The notes under the pieces are model-generated. The model had not been told where the DNA came from. It worked only from the letters and a program-made list of their open reading frames with translations, and ran no database searches. Position numbers and translations under genes: made by a program. This document shows, piece by piece, positions 11,014-19,728 of a DNA stretch of 49,322 bases (position 1 is the first letter of the stretch; every line of letters begins with the position of its first letter). Origin of the DNA: Nocardiaceae bacterium (lineage in GTDB: Bacteria > Actinomycetota > Actinomycetes > Mycobacteriales > Mycobacteriaceae). The stretch is from assembly GCA_021372355.1 (NCBI GenBank), contig JAJFUQ010000067.1, positions 1 through 49,322 on the forward strand. The letters are read 5' to 3'.

Positions 11014-11148
11014 ATGAACGCCATCACGAACCGCATCCGTGCCCTCGGATTGTCTTTCACCGGCTTGGTGGGATTGGCAGTCGCCCTCGCCCCGGTCGCC
11101 TCCGCTGGGCCTAACCTGAACCACAACGAGACGCTGGCCGAATTGTGA
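11014..11148 (+). CDS. Signal-peptide fragment, probably 5' part of a frameshifted TPR gene
   Basis: Open frame of 44 residues: a charged start (MNAITNRIRALG), a hydrophobic core (LSFTGLVGLAVALAP) and a signal-peptidase site at VASA-GPN, then only 12 residues to a TGA. CAGGAG lies nine bases before the ATG. The stop overlaps the next start as GTGA. The following frame begins directly inside a tetratricopeptide helix, and restoring one G in the TTG-TGA junction would give LAELVNRASCLVNAG in one frame. I read this pair as one secreted TPR gene broken by loss of a G, by mutation or sequencing error. Two translationally coupled genes remain possible. Confidence 0.6.
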   Translation: MNAITNRIRALGLSFTGLVGLAVALAPVASAGPNLNHNETLAEL

Positions 11149-11936
11149 ACCGAGCCAGCTGCTTGGTGAATGCGGGCCGACTTGCCCGCTTGCGCGGCAA
11201 CTACCGGATGGCCGAGCGATTGCTGCGGTCGGCCATCGCGGCCGCGAAACCGCACTCAGAATCCGACGTCTGCTCGCGGAACGAACTGGCGATTCTGTTC
11301 AAGTACACCGGCCGTTTCGCCGAAGCCGAGGCGCTGTATCGACAGGCACTGGCCATCCTCGAGACCGCGAACGGCGATCCCCTGAGTGCAGCAGCGATCT
11401 ACCACAATCTCGGGGGCTTGGCGCACGCTCGCAAGGACTACGTCGGGGCGGAAGAACCGGCCCGCCGAGCGGTCGAAATCCGACTGCGGACACTCGGCCC
11501 ACGTCATATCGACACAGCGGCTGATCAAGCGGCGCTCGCCGCGATCCTGGACGGGCTCGGCCGCGTCGACGAGGCGGAGCAACTGCTGCGAACGGCGCTC
11601 GAGACGTTTGAGCAGCGAGTCAACGATTACGAGGTCGCGGTAACTTTGGGGAACCTGGCGGTGATCGTACAGCGGCGCGGAGACTTGCTCGCCGCAGAGT
11701 CGATGCAGCGTCGCGCGCTCGCGATCCGGGAATCGATGCAGGGGCCTACGCATCCGGAGCTTGCGGTGCCACTCTCCAACTTGGCTGTCACCCTCACCCG
11801 TCAAGGCCGACATGACGAGGCGGTGCCTTTGCTGCGTCGCGCGCTGGCACTCGCCAAGGTTGCGATCGAGCCCACTCATCCGAACCTCGCGATCCTCCGT
11901 AACAACGTTGCCAAAGCGGAGGCGGCGGCCGTTTGA
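11145..11936 (+). CDS. Tetratricopeptide-repeat protein (kinesin-light-chain-like)
   Basis: 263 residues made almost wholly of five to six TPR units of 42-residue type. Helix pairs are visible at LARLRGNYRMAERLLRSAI, LFKYTGRFAEAEALYRQAL, LAHARKDYVGAEEPARRAV, ILDGLGRVDEAEQLLRTAL, IVQRRGDLLAAESMQRRAL and LTRQGRHDEAVPLLRRAL. The units fit the TPR_10/TPR_12 (kinesin light chain) subclass, a protein-interaction scaffold. No other domain is present. The GTG start has no ribosome site of its own and overlaps the preceding stop. If the two frames were once joined, the mature protein would be secreted. Function unknown. Confidence 0.8.
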   Translation: MNRASCLVNAGRLARLRGNYRMAERLLRSAIAAAKPHSESDVCSRNELAILFKYTGRFAEAEALYRQALAILETANGDPLSAAAIYHNLGGLAHARKDYVGAEEPARRAVEIRLRTLGPRHIDTAADQAALAAILDGLGRVDEAEQLLRTALETFEQRVNDYEVAVTLGNLAVIVQRRGDLLAAESMQRRALAIRESMQGPTHPELAVPLSNLAVTLTRQGRHDEAVPLLRRALALAKVAIEPTHPNLAILRNNVAKAEAAAV

Positions 11937-11951
11937 CGGCGCCCACGGCAG

Positions 11952-11994
11952 TGATCTTGCGGGGTCGATTGGTCGTTACTCGCTAGCAAGATCA
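11952..11994. terminator. Inverted repeat TGATCTTGC...GCAAGATCA
   Basis: Perfect 9-bp arms with a 25-base loop, 15 bp after the TPR gene and about 100 bp before the acyltransferase. It may end the TPR transcript or act as an operator for the next gene. The remaining gap to 12094 shows no other clear signal. Confidence 0.35.
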
Positions 11995-12094
11995 TTGTCA
12001 GCCGATTCCCAGCGCGAAATGTCCGTTTAGATCCCAGGATTTCGGCAAATGGCTGGAAAGCTTGATCCCCGATGAACGACGGTACGGGGGCCAA

Positions 12095-13489
12095 GTGACC
12101 GCAACCGAACAACAGTTGACCGCTGGTCCGATGGTTGACCAGAAGAGTGTCGCCAAACGCGACAAACACCTGCATCAGATCGACCTGTTTCGCCTGATCA
12201 CGTTCGGTGGAGTGATCCTCGACCACGTCCTGTTGAACGTGGTGGCACTCGCGAACGTGGCGGCCGGCGGTATGGGTCTGCTCCTGCGCTACACCCGCTA
12301 CGGCTTCTTCGGACTGACGGGCTTCGTGCTCGCGTACCAGTACCGGAGCCGGGAGCTCCACGCGCCGGCGTTCTGGCGACGCCGATTCAAGCTTGTCGGG
12401 CTGCCCTTCGTGACGTGGAGCCTGTTCTATTGGCTGTACGGGCGGTTCCGGCGTGACGAACTCGATGATGTCTTCGCCAGCACTGGCTCGCTGGTGGGGT
12501 CCGCCAAGAGCGTCACGTACGACCTCGTCACCGGCAACGCGTGGGGACACCTGTACTTCCTGTCGGTGTCGATGCAGATCTACGCCGTGTTTCCGCTGCT
12601 TCTGTGGGTGCTGCGACGCACGTGGGGGTATCACCGTTACTTGCTCGCCGCCAGCTTCGCCTTCCAGGCGACGGTCATGCTCGCGATGGTGCGCCCGGTT
12701 CCCGCGTTCTTCGCAGACGGCCTGCCGAACACACTGTGGCGAAATCTGGACATCACGCTCATTCCGTACCAGTTCTTCGTGGTCGCGGGAGCAATGGCAG
12801 CGCTCCACTTCGACGCCTTCACGCGACTCATGGTGCGCTGGCGAGCGCTGTTGATGGTCGCCGGTGTCGCGGTCATCGCCGGGACACTCGTGTATTACGT
12901 GCACGTGCTCGGGCAGGGCGAACCGATGGACCGTGCCACGAATGCGTTCATGCTGCACAACGCCTTCGCGTTCATCTCGATCATCGTGATCGTGTACTGC
13001 CTCGGGACCATCTGGCAGGAGCGGCGGACGCCCGGTTCGGGAGCGGATCGATTCCTCAAGACCGCCTCGGATCGGTCGTTCGGCATCTACCTCGCGCACG
13101 CGCTAGCGCTCGATGCACTCCTCCCGCAGGCCGCAACGTGGGATATCCCGACCCTGCCACGTGTGCTCATCACGTACGCGGCGACCGTCACCCTGACCGT
13201 GTTCATCGTGGAGGTTCTGCGGCGCAGTCCGATCAGCCTCATCACCACCGGACGTGAGCAGATCGACTGGCGCACCCAGAACGCGGGGAAGTCGATGCTC
13301 GTCGGCGTAGCCGGAATCGTGCTGGGCTGCGTGCTGCGCTACGGACTCGATCTCTGGGTCGGCGGGGTCGCGGCGTGGACCGGAGTGGTGCTCATCGCAT
13401 CGGCTGTCGTCGTGGCTCGTCGGCAGCGGCGGGACGTGCTGCCGGTGCCCGAAGACGTGACCGGAGAACTGGTCCGGTCAGGCTCGTAG
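12095..13489 (+). CDS. Membrane acyltransferase 3 family protein
   Basis: 464 residues with about ten hydrophobic segments, of the acyltransferase_3 (OafA/YrhL) family. The N-terminal motif HLHQIDLFRLITFGGVILDH matches the family's conserved R-x(10)-H region, and FFGLTGFVLAYQYRSR and FWRRRFKLVGLPFVTWSLFY are typical second and third segments. SFGIYLAHALALDALL near the C-terminus is also conserved. Such enzymes O-acylate envelope polysaccharides, lipids or, in mycolic-acid bacteria, trehalose mycolates; the substrate here cannot be read. The GTG at 12095 has GGGGG about six bases upstream; a TTG at 12062 would add 11 residues. Its 3' end overlaps the convergent esterase by 12 bp. Confidence 0.87.
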   Translation: MTATEQQLTAGPMVDQKSVAKRDKHLHQIDLFRLITFGGVILDHVLLNVVALANVAAGGMGLLLRYTRYGFFGLTGFVLAYQYRSRELHAPAFWRRRFKLVGLPFVTWSLFYWLYGRFRRDELDDVFASTGSLVGSAKSVTYDLVTGNAWGHLYFLSVSMQIYAVFPLLLWVLRRTWGYHRYLLAASFAFQATVMLAMVRPVPAFFADGLPNTLWRNLDITLIPYQFFVVAGAMAALHFDAFTRLMVRWRALLMVAGVAVIAGTLVYYVHVLGQGEPMDRATNAFMLHNAFAFISIIVIVYCLGTIWQERRTPGSGADRFLKTASDRSFGIYLAHALALDALLPQAATWDIPTLPRVLITYAATVTLTVFIVEVLRRSPISLITTGREQIDWRTQNAGKSMLVGVAGIVLGCVLRYGLDLWVGGVAAWTGVVLIASAVVVARRQRRDVLPVPEDVTGELVRSGS

Positions 13490-14353
13490 CGCCGCCAGAA
13501 CGAGGTCGGCCATCGCCGTCTTGCCCCGCGCGTTGGGGTGGTACGGCGCCGACGACGTGATTCCGTCGAGCCACGGCTCGGCGGAACACACCGTGTGGGC
13601 GGCGCCGAGTGCCGCAGTGTCGACGAGGATGGCGCCCGCCGTCTGCGCTGCGCGCGCGGTGGCTGCGCCCAACTCGTCATGGACGTGTGCGATCTCCGCG
13701 ACCTGGTGATCGGTGAGGGTCAGATCCGGGCACTTGCGGTTGGATGGCTCGACCGCGGGCGGATAGCTGACGACCACGATCTTCGCGTGCGGTGCTCTCA
13801 CCCGAACCGCATTGATCGTCTCCACCAGTGCGTCCTCGACGGCCTTGTAGTTCGCGGCCGTGGGTTCGGGCGGTGGCCCACCCCGCCCGCACCCGGTGTT
13901 CGCGCAACTCATCGCCATCATCCGGCCGAAATAGCCGATGTCGTTGCCCCCGGCGGTGATGGTCACGAGGTCCGTGTCGCGCGTGACGGCATCGATCTGC
14001 GGGCGATCAACGAGGGGTGCTTGGGGGACTCGGAGAATGTTCTTGGTGGTCGCCCCGGAGCAGGTGGCGTCCACGAGACGCATGTCGAGCGCCGCGGCGA
14101 TCTGGCGCGGGTAGCTGTCCACGGATTGTTGGCATCGCGTGCCGCTGACCTGGTCGCCGCCGGGGCCGGAGGCATACGAACTACCCAGCGCCACATAGGT
14201 TCGCGGCAGTTCTGGCAGGGCCGCGACAACCGCGCGCACGGGCTGGTCGATGGTCTTCGACGGTTCGTCAGACAGCACGACTGCCGTGGCCACGGCGGCA
14301 CCAATGGCACCGACGACCACAGTGGTCAGCCCGGCAGCCTGTCGACGTCGCAT
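13478..14353 (-). CDS. Secreted SGNH-hydrolase (esterase/lipase)
   Basis: 291 residues. A basic N-terminus (MRRRQ) and a hydrophobic segment at about 8-27 indicate export or anchoring. SGNH blocks: nucleophile Ser in GSSYASGPG near 58, oxyanion Asn in TAGGNDIGYF, and the terminal His in SSAPYHPNARG. Six cysteines in the exported part suggest three disulfides, as in streptomycete SGNH esterases. The ATG at 14353 is chosen because the hydrophobic segment begins shortly after; an upstream in-frame ATG would add 20 residues with no signal. A GAAACT hexamer ends six bases before it, consistent with leaderless transcription. Substrate unknown, probably an acyl ester in the envelope or environment. 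Confidence 0.88.
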   Translation of the reverse strand: MRRRQAAGLTTVVVGAIGAAVATAVVLSDEPSKTIDQPVRAVVAALPELPRTYVALGSSYASGPGGDQVSGTRCQQSVDSYPRQIAAALDMRLVDATCSGATTKNILRVPQAPLVDRPQIDAVTRDTDLVTITAGGNDIGYFGRMMAMSCANTGCGRGGPPPEPTAANYKAVEDALVETINAVRVRAPHAKIVVVSYPPAVEPSNRKCPDLTLTDHQVAEIAHVHDELGAATARAAQTAGAILVDTAALGAAHTVCSAEPWLDGITSSAPYHPNARGKTAMADLVLAALRA

Positions 14354-14509
14354 GTCCCAAGTTTCACATAGGAAACGAAATCGCATCGAAGTCGACACTG
14401 TTTCCGTGATCACGCTCCCCGCGCGTCATCGGCGTGGCGCAGACCGTTTTTTGCCGGTCTTGGGTGGCGTACTGTCGGCAACAGATGCCCTGTTTGTAAG
14501 GAGGCTGTC

Positions 14510-15064
14510 ATGGCCGACTGGCTCGAACTCTGCAAGACCGCGCTCGCTGGATTCGGGGAGCGGGTACGACAAGTCAAAGACTGGCACGCGCCGACACCGG
14601 ATACCGAGTGGGACGTGGCGCAGTTGGTTCGCCACGTCATCGGTGAACAGCAATGGGTGGGTCCGTTGACCGCTGGGCTGTCGGTCGCGGACGCCGGTAA
14701 AGACATTGAGGTAATCGGCGAGGATCTACCCGCCGAATGGGACCGGTTCTCCGCGCAGGCGCTGAAGGCCTGGGAGAACGCGAACCCGGAGGGAACGGTC
14801 AGCCTGTCCTATGGACTCGTGCCGATCGAGCATTACCTTCGCGAGATGGTGTGCGATGCAACCGTCCACACCTGGGATCTGGCGCGCGCGATCGGCGCCG
14901 ACGAGACCCTCGACCCGACGCTCGTGCAAGAGGTCTTGGACGAGATCGAGCCAAAGAAGGACATGCTCAAGGCATCTGGCTTGTTCGCCGATCCCGTGCC
15001 GGTCCCCGATGACGCGTCGCCCCAGGATCGCCTGCTCGCGATGACGGGCCGGGATCCGCGGTAG
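14510..15064 (+). CDS. TIGR03086-type metal-binding (DinB/maleylpyruvate isomerase-like) protein
   Basis: 184 residues of the four-helix DinB/MDMPI superfamily, closest in pattern to the actinobacterial TIGR03086 group. Visible signatures: WDVAQLVRHVIGEQQWVG, with the first putative metal His, and CDATVHTWDLARAIG, with the second. Proteins of this group bind a divalent metal; some act as mycothiol-dependent transferases, but the function of this one is not known. A strong ribosome site AAGGAGG lies 6 bases before the ATG. It stands alone between an esterase and a lipoprotein gene. Confidence 0.82.
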   Translation: MADWLELCKTALAGFGERVRQVKDWHAPTPDTEWDVAQLVRHVIGEQQWVGPLTAGLSVADAGKDIEVIGEDLPAEWDRFSAQALKAWENANPEGTVSLSYGLVPIEHYLREMVCDATVHTWDLARAIGADETLDPTLVQEVLDEIEPKKDMLKASGLFADPVPVPDDASPQDRLLAMTGRDPR

Positions 15065-15078
15065 GAAAGGGCAGCACA

Positions 15079-15084
15079 TACACT
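15079..15084 (+). promoter_or_regulatory. -10 element of a leaderless promoter
   Basis: TACACT ends eight bases before the ATG of the lipoprotein gene, which has no Shine-Dalgarno. Good match to TANNNT. Confidence 0.5.
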
Positions 15085-15092
15085 GCCGATCT

Positions 15093-15992
15093 ATGTCTCG
15101 CTGGGGGTTGTCCGCGCTGGCCCTCGCGGCGCTGGTGGTGCTCGGCGGTTGTTCGAGCTCGACCGAGGGTTCCGCGGTGTCAACCGGAGCTTCGAGCGCC
15201 GACCGAACCACGACGCCGGACGATGCTTCCGCCGACCGCTTCTACCTCGAGAACGAGGTGACGGGCGCCTATTGGTTCGCGACGGCGGATCGGCAGTGGC
15301 GCTGTGCGATCGTTCCGCAGATGTTCATCACGCGGGTGTCCGATCCCGTGGCCGGATGCCAGCCGGGAGCACCCACGAACAAGGGATTCGACGACGCTCC
15401 CTTGGTACCTGATCACTTCAACGGGAATCCGGCTCAACCGGATTCGCTGGTCGTCGGGAAGAACGAGGACTCCGCTTTCTACTCGCTCGGCCAGCCGTTC
15501 TTCTGGGCGGTCGGCCCCAACGGCAAGGATCTCGCGCAGGTACTGAATGCCGGAGACACCATCAGTGCGGCAGGATTCACGTGCCACGTGACGAGTACCG
15601 GGGTGTCCTGCAAGTCCGACTCAACGGGCAAGGGTTTCACGATCTCCGGACGCGTCGGCACGCTCGAGTACACCCCGGGCGGCAATGGGCGGGTGTACCG
15701 CTCCTCAGGACCCGAGATCGTTCCGGGCAGCACCTGCAAGAGCGTGCGCGTTCCCGCGACGGGCGCTCAGGTGCGTGTTCACGTCGATGCGGGAGTCATC
15801 AGTTGCCACGATGCGGAAGCGGTGGTGATCAGGTATCAGTCCGACCGCTTCCTCGAGCACCGCGGCAACACCTGGGCGGCGGAATTCGACGGTTGGACGT
15901 GTCAGATGCCGACCGCTACCGCCGCCGAAAAGGATGGCTTCGTGGGCGAGTGCTGGCGGGGAGACATCCGGATCCGGATGCGTCAGCCGTAG
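15093..15992 (+). CDS. Exported lipoprotein of unknown function
   Basis: 299 residues with a type II signal peptide: MSRWGLSALALAALVVLGGC, the lipobox being VLGGC with the lipidated Cys at residue 20. A Ser/Thr-rich linker follows. The mature part has seven further cysteines and two halves that look alike in layout: each pairs Trp/Cys segments (YWFATADRQWRCAI; WAAEFDGWTCQMP) with small Gly/Ser-rich beta segments. This suggests a disulfide-bonded extracellular beta fold. I recognise no named family beyond actinobacterial envelope lipoproteins. No partner gene is evident; the next gene is also exported. Confidence 0.85.
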   Translation: MSRWGLSALALAALVVLGGCSSSTEGSAVSTGASSADRTTTPDDASADRFYLENEVTGAYWFATADRQWRCAIVPQMFITRVSDPVAGCQPGAPTNKGFDDAPLVPDHFNGNPAQPDSLVVGKNEDSAFYSLGQPFFWAVGPNGKDLAQVLNAGDTISAAGFTCHVTSTGVSCKSDSTGKGFTISGRVGTLEYTPGGNGRVYRSSGPEIVPGSTCKSVRVPATGAQVRVHVDAGVISCHDAEAVVIRYQSDRFLEHRGNTWAAEFDGWTCQMPTATAAEKDGFVGECWRGDIRIRMRQP

Positions 15993-16028
15993 CCCGATTC
16001 GCCCCTTATCTGACGGTCCGCGTCGGAA

Positions 16029-16034
16029 TAATGT
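16029..16034 (+). promoter_or_regulatory. -10 element of a leaderless promoter
   Basis: TAATGT ends six bases before the ATG of the DUF4333 gene, which has no Shine-Dalgarno. Confidence 0.5.
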
Positions 16035-16040
16035 CGAACT

Positions 16041-16589
16041 ATGAGCACGCTCCGAGTCCGCCGCCTGTCCGTTCTCGCCGCCGCCGCGGCGGCGGTTTTC
16101 GCGACCGCTTTCAGTTGTGAGGCGTCCACCGCCAGCATTTCTGCGGACGACCTGGCGAAGTCGATCACGCAGCAATTCAAGGACAAGACGGGGCAGACCG
16201 CCGAGGTCACGTGCAAAGACGGATTGAACGCGTCGACGGGGGAGACGTCGACCTGCATCGCCACCTCGGATGGCGTCACGGCCGATCTCAAAGTCACTTT
16301 CACCGAGAAGAAGGACGACAAGATCTACTTCGACTGGGCAGTGGTCGAAAGCACCCGCAAGCTCTCGGCCGCGCGGGCGAAAGAAGTCCTCAGCGAGGTC
16401 TTCCAGAAGCAGAACGGATTCACGCTGACGAAACTGGACTGCCCGCCGTCAGGTTTCATTCCTGGGCAGGTCGGTGCAGTCGCTGAATGTGCGGTGGAGG
16501 CGGACGACGGTGACAAGGGAACCATGAAGATCACGGTCACCGCGGCCGAAGGTATGCACGTCGAGTTCAATGGAGAATGGCAGGCCTGA
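16041..16589 (+). CDS. Exported protein with two DUF4333 domains
   Basis: 182 residues. A basic start (MSTLRVRRLS) and an alanine-rich hydrophobic stretch indicate a signal peptide ending near AFSCEAST; the Cys at about residue 26 could be lipidated, though the -3 position is not ideal for a lipobox. Two tandem DUF4333 units follow, each with a helix and a Cys-containing beta segment: KSITQQFKDKTGQTAEVTCK near 38-57 and EVLSEVFQKQNGFTLTKLDC near 115-134, each followed by a second cysteine (STCIA; AECAV). DUF4333 is common in mycobacterial envelope proteins and lipoproteins and has no assigned function. Confidence 0.85.
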   Translation: MSTLRVRRLSVLAAAAAAVFATAFSCEASTASISADDLAKSITQQFKDKTGQTAEVTCKDGLNASTGETSTCIATSDGVTADLKVTFTEKKDDKIYFDWAVVESTRKLSAARAKEVLSEVFQKQNGFTLTKLDCPPSGFIPGQVGAVAECAVEADDGDKGTMKITVTAAEGMHVEFNGEWQA

Positions 16590-16617
16590 GGCGGCCGATT
16601 TTCTCGCCTGACGTGTC

Positions 16618-16755
16618 CTCTGGCACAATGGACTCCCGTTAGCCCGTCTCCGGTTCCGTACCGCGCGGCGGTCACAACATCAATCAAACGCAAAACCGGA
16701 CCCGCATTCCGTGTGGGTTGCTGAATTGCGATGTGACCAGCAGAAAGGCCCACCA
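16618..16755 (+). promoter_or_regulatory. rpsP promoter and ~120-nt leader
   Basis: CTCTGGCACAAT (16618-16629) is repeated exactly upstream of rplS and has the form of an extended -10 (TGG followed by CACAAT). From there to the GTG at 16756 is a leader of about 120 bases. It can form the hairpin ACCCGCA-TTCCG-TGTGGGT, with one G-U pair. Long leaders before ribosomal-protein genes often carry feedback control; here that is inference. Confidence 0.5.
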
Positions 16756-17211
16756 GTGGCTGTAAAGATCAAGCTCACCCGTCTTGGCAAGATCCGTAAC
16801 CCGCAGTACCGGATCATCGTCGCCGATGCCCGCAGCCGCCGTGATGGCCGCGCGATCGAGAGCATCGGCAAGTACCACCCGAAGGAAGAGCCTTCGCTCA
16901 TCGAGATCAACTCGGAGCGCGCTCAGTACTGGCTCGGCGTTGGCGCACAGCCGACCGAGCCGGTTCTCCACCTCCTCAAGATCACCGGTGACTGGCAGAA
17001 GTTCAAGGGCCTCCCGGGCGCTGAGGGCACCCTGAAGGTCAAGGCTCCGAAGCCGAGCAAGCAGGACCTGTTCAACGCTGCGCTCGCTGAGATCGAGGGC
17101 GGCGAGGCTCCGGCCATCACCCCCAAGAAGAAGGCCCCGAAGAAGGACGCAGCTGAGAAGCCCGCTGAGACGCCGGCTGAGGCTGAGATCGCAACCGAGG
17201 CTGCGCAATAG
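16756..17211 (+). CDS. rpsP: 30S ribosomal protein S16
   Basis: 151 residues from the GTG at 16756, beginning [20 protein letters not shown], the conserved S16 N-terminus. The folded part ends near residue 85 ([11 protein letters not shown]). After it comes an actinobacterial tail rich in Lys, Pro, Ala and Glu ([20 protein letters not shown]). AAAGG stands about nine bases before the start. First gene of the run rpsP-khpA-rimM-trmD, the classic 30S maturation and tRNA modification operon. The stop shares one base with the khpA start. Confidence 0.97.
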   Translation: MAVKIKLTRLGKIRNPQYRIIVADARSRRDGRAIESIGKYHPKEEPSLIEINSERAQYWLGVGAQPTEPVLHLLKITGDWQKFKGLPGAEGTLKVKAPKPSKQDLFNAALAEIEGGEAPAITPKKKAPKKDAAEKPAETPAEAEIATEAAQ

Positions 17212-17453
17212 TGAGTGCCGTTGTCGCTGATGCCGTCGAGCATCTCGTCAAAGGAATCGTCTCGAACCCGGACGAGGTCCGGGTCGAGCTGATCACCGGT
17301 CGTCGCGGCCGCACCGTCGAGGTTCACGTCCACCCGGACGACCTCGGCAAGGTGATCGGTCGCGGCGGTCGTACGGCTACTGCGCTGCGGACCCTGGTCG
17401 CCGGCATCGGTGGCCGCGGCATTCGCGTCGACGTCGTCGACACAGATCAGTAA
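17211..17453 (+). CDS. khpA: KH-domain RNA-binding protein KhpA
   Basis: 80 residues, almost one KH domain. The RNA-binding GxxG loop is in KVIGRGGRTATALRTL. Small KH proteins of this position (Rv2908c in M. tuberculosis, from memory) pair with KhpB/Jag in other Gram-positives to bind many RNAs and affect cell-wall growth. The GTG start overlaps the rpsP stop by one base, giving translational coupling. rimM follows after 13 bp. Confidence 0.94.
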   Translation: MSAVVADAVEHLVKGIVSNPDEVRVELITGRRGRTVEVHVHPDDLGKVIGRGGRTATALRTLVAGIGGRGIRVDVVDTDQ

Positions 17454-17466
17454 GTTCCACCCCACC

Positions 17467-17982
17467 GTGGAACTCGTCATTGGCCGGATCGCCAAAGCGC
17501 ACGGTGTGCACGGCGAACTGGTCGTCGAAGTCCGGACTGACGAACCGGAGGCCCGCTTCGTCGTCGGCGCCGTGCTCACCGCACGTGCGCTGCGCGAGCG
17601 GAGTACCAAGTCATTTGTGGTTAGGGGCGTGCGCGAACATTCTGGCCGGCTGCTGCTGACCGTCGATGGGGTCACGGACCGCACGGAGGCAGACGCGCTG
17701 CGCGGCTGGTTGTTCGTCATCGACTCGGCCGCTCTCACTTCGCCCGAAGATCCGGACGAGTTCTATGACCACGAACTCGAAGGAATGGCGGTGCGTCTTG
17801 CGGACGGCACCGAAATCGGCAAGGTCAAGGAAGTGCTGCACACCGGTGCGGGCGAGCTGCTGTCGGTGAAGGCACCCGATGGCCGCGAGATCCTCATCCC
17901 GTTCGTGGCTGCGATCGTCACCTCCGTGACGCGCGCCGACGGCATGGTCGTCGACCCTCCTGAGGGTCTCCTCGACCTATGA
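17467..17982 (+). CDS. rimM: Ribosome maturation factor RimM
   Basis: 171 residues. The N-terminal RimM domain starts [20 protein letters not shown], and the C-terminal PRC-barrel contains [17 protein letters not shown] and [24 protein letters not shown] sequence up to PPEGLLDL. RimM assists assembly of the 30S head and binds S19. The GTG at 17467 gives the conserved N-terminus; upstream in-frame starts lie inside khpA. The stop overlaps the trmD start by four bases (ATGA). Confidence 0.96.
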   Translation: MELVIGRIAKAHGVHGELVVEVRTDEPEARFVVGAVLTARALRERSTKSFVVRGVREHSGRLLLTVDGVTDRTEADALRGWLFVIDSAALTSPEDPDEFYDHELEGMAVRLADGTEIGKVKEVLHTGAGELLSVKAPDGREILIPFVAAIVTSVTRADGMVVDPPEGLLDL

Positions 17983-18662
17983 AACTGACGGTCGTCACGA
18001 CCTTCCCGGAGTATCTCGACCCACTTCGTATTGCGCTCCTGGGGAAGGCGATCGACAAGGGACTCATCGACGTCGACGTTCACGACCTTCGCAAGTGGAC
18101 GCACGACGTCCACAAGTCGGTCGACGACGCACCGTACGGCGGCGGACCGGGAATGGTCATGCGACCCAACATCTGGGGCGAGGCACTCGACGAGGTGTGC
18201 CCGGACGACGCGTTGCTCGTCGTTCCGACCCCCGCGGGTGTTCCGTTCACCCAGGAAACCGCTCAGCGTTGGGCCGGCGAGAAGCACCTCGTGTTCGCGT
18301 GTGGGCGGTACGAGGGCATCGACCAACGCGTCTTCGACGATGCGGCCCGGCGCGTGCGCGTCGAAGAGGTCAGCATCGGTGACTACGTCCTCATCGGCGG
18401 CGAGGCGGCGGTTCTCGTCATGGCCGAGGCCGTGACCCGGCTGCTGCCCGGCGTTCTCGGGAATCAGCAGTCGCACCAAGAGGATTCGTTTTCCGATGGA
18501 CTTCTCGAGGGCCCGTCGTACACCCGTCCGGCGTCGTGGCGCGGACTTGATGTACCTCACGTTCTTCTATCGGGTGACCACGCCAAGGTTGCACAATGGC
18601 GCCGTGAGCAATCGCTGCTGCGTACGCAGCAGCGACGGCCAGACCTGCTTCCAAAGGAGTGA
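17979..18662 (+). CDS. trmD: tRNA (guanine-N1)-methyltransferase TrmD
   Basis: 227 residues. It makes m1G37 next to the anticodon using S-adenosylmethionine, preventing +1 frameshifts. Family motifs of the SPOUT knot are clear: [38 protein letters not shown] and, near the C-terminus, [12 protein letters not shown] with [18 protein letters not shown]. Length and sequence are standard. Overlaps rimM by four bases; a hydrolase gene follows after six bases and may be cotranscribed. Confidence 0.97.
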   Translation: MKLTVVTTFPEYLDPLRIALLGKAIDKGLIDVDVHDLRKWTHDVHKSVDDAPYGGGPGMVMRPNIWGEALDEVCPDDALLVVPTPAGVPFTQETAQRWAGEKHLVFACGRYEGIDQRVFDDAARRVRVEEVSIGDYVLIGGEAAVLVMAEAVTRLLPGVLGNQQSHQEDSFSDGLLEGPSYTRPASWRGLDVPHVLLSGDHAKVAQWRREQSLLRTQQRRPDLLPKE

Positions 18663-18668
18663 GCACCA

Positions 18669-19721
18669 GTGGGTTTGATTGACCAGCGCTGGATCGATCT
18701 GTTCGGCGACGCGGCCACCAACGGGTGGGCACTGCTGAACGGCACGATCGAGCCGTTCGTGCCGACTCCGTCGGAGGTCCTTTTCGACGAACCGCACCGT
18801 GTGCTGCGCCGCTACGGTGGCGATGTCGGTAAGCCAATCCTGCTTGTGCCGCCGCTGGCTGCACCGGCGATTTGCTACGACCTTCGCCCCGGCCAGAGCC
18901 TCATCGAGTTTCTGATCGAGCAGGGACGCACCGTCTACGTCGTGGACTACGGCGAGATCACCTGGGAAGACCGCGGCATGGGCTTCGAGGACTGGTTCGA
19001 CGACATCGTCCCGCAAGCCATCGAGCGCGTCTCCGCCGCTCACGATGATGCGCGGATCGACGTTCTCGGCTGGAGCCTCGGCGGCACGCTGAGCTACCTC
19101 ACGATGGCCGCCAACCCGGACTTGCCGGTCCGGTCGGTCACGGCGGTCACGACGCCCATCGACTACTCCGAATACCCGGGTGTCCACCTGCTGCGGGAGG
19201 CCGCCAAGTACACCGGCGGTCACCTCATCTCGAACGCGATTCGCGTGGCGGGCAACATCCATTCTCCGGTGGTCAAGCTGAGCTTCCGGGCGGCGGCGCT
19301 CGAGCGAGAGATCAAGCGCCCGTGGTTCATCATCAAGAACCTCGCCGACAAAGAAACGCTCGTAAGGATGAACGCCGTCGAGCGCTTCACCCAGCAGCTC
19401 TACGCGTACCCGGGCCGCCTGTACAACCAGGTCTACGTGCGCCTGATGCTCGCCAACGATCTCGCGGACGGTCATTTCACGATCGGCGACCGCAAGATCG
19501 AACTGGCGAACGTCAAGGTGCCGGTCCTCGCGTTCGCAGCGACCGGTGACGTACTCGCCCCGCGTAAGTCCGTCGAGGCTGCGGCCCAGGTCCTCACCGG
19601 CGCACCGAGCGTGCGGATCGAGATCGTTCCGGGCAGCCACCTGGGCGCTCTCGCGGGTTCTGACGCTCGCGCGACGACGTGGACTCGACTCGCGGAATTC
19701 TTGAATTCTCTGGACGACTAA
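18669..19721 (+). CDS. PhaC-like alpha/beta hydrolase
   Basis: 350 residues of the alpha/beta hydrolase fold resembling class III polyhydroxyalkanoate synthase subunits (KPILLVPPLAAPAICYDLRPGQSL, VYVVDYGEITWEDRGMGFEDW). The nucleophile elbow is GWSLGG, with serine where PHA synthases have cysteine. The acid is likely Asp in AATGDVLAP and the base His in PGSHLGAL. Serine suggests a hydrolase or acyltransferase rather than a polymerase. GTG start with AAGGAG about ten bases upstream, six bases after trmD, so it probably shares the rpsP transcript. In M. tuberculosis this slot holds lppW instead (from memory). Substrate unknown. Confidence 0.82.
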   Translation: MGLIDQRWIDLFGDAATNGWALLNGTIEPFVPTPSEVLFDEPHRVLRRYGGDVGKPILLVPPLAAPAICYDLRPGQSLIEFLIEQGRTVYVVDYGEITWEDRGMGFEDWFDDIVPQAIERVSAAHDDARIDVLGWSLGGTLSYLTMAANPDLPVRSVTAVTTPIDYSEYPGVHLLREAAKYTGGHLISNAIRVAGNIHSPVVKLSFRAAALEREIKRPWFIIKNLADKETLVRMNAVERFTQQLYAYPGRLYNQVYVRLMLANDLADGHFTIGDRKIELANVKVPVLAFAATGDVLAPRKSVEAAAQVLTGAPSVRIEIVPGSHLGALAGSDARATTWTRLAEFLNSLDD

Positions 19722-19728
19722 AAGGGAT

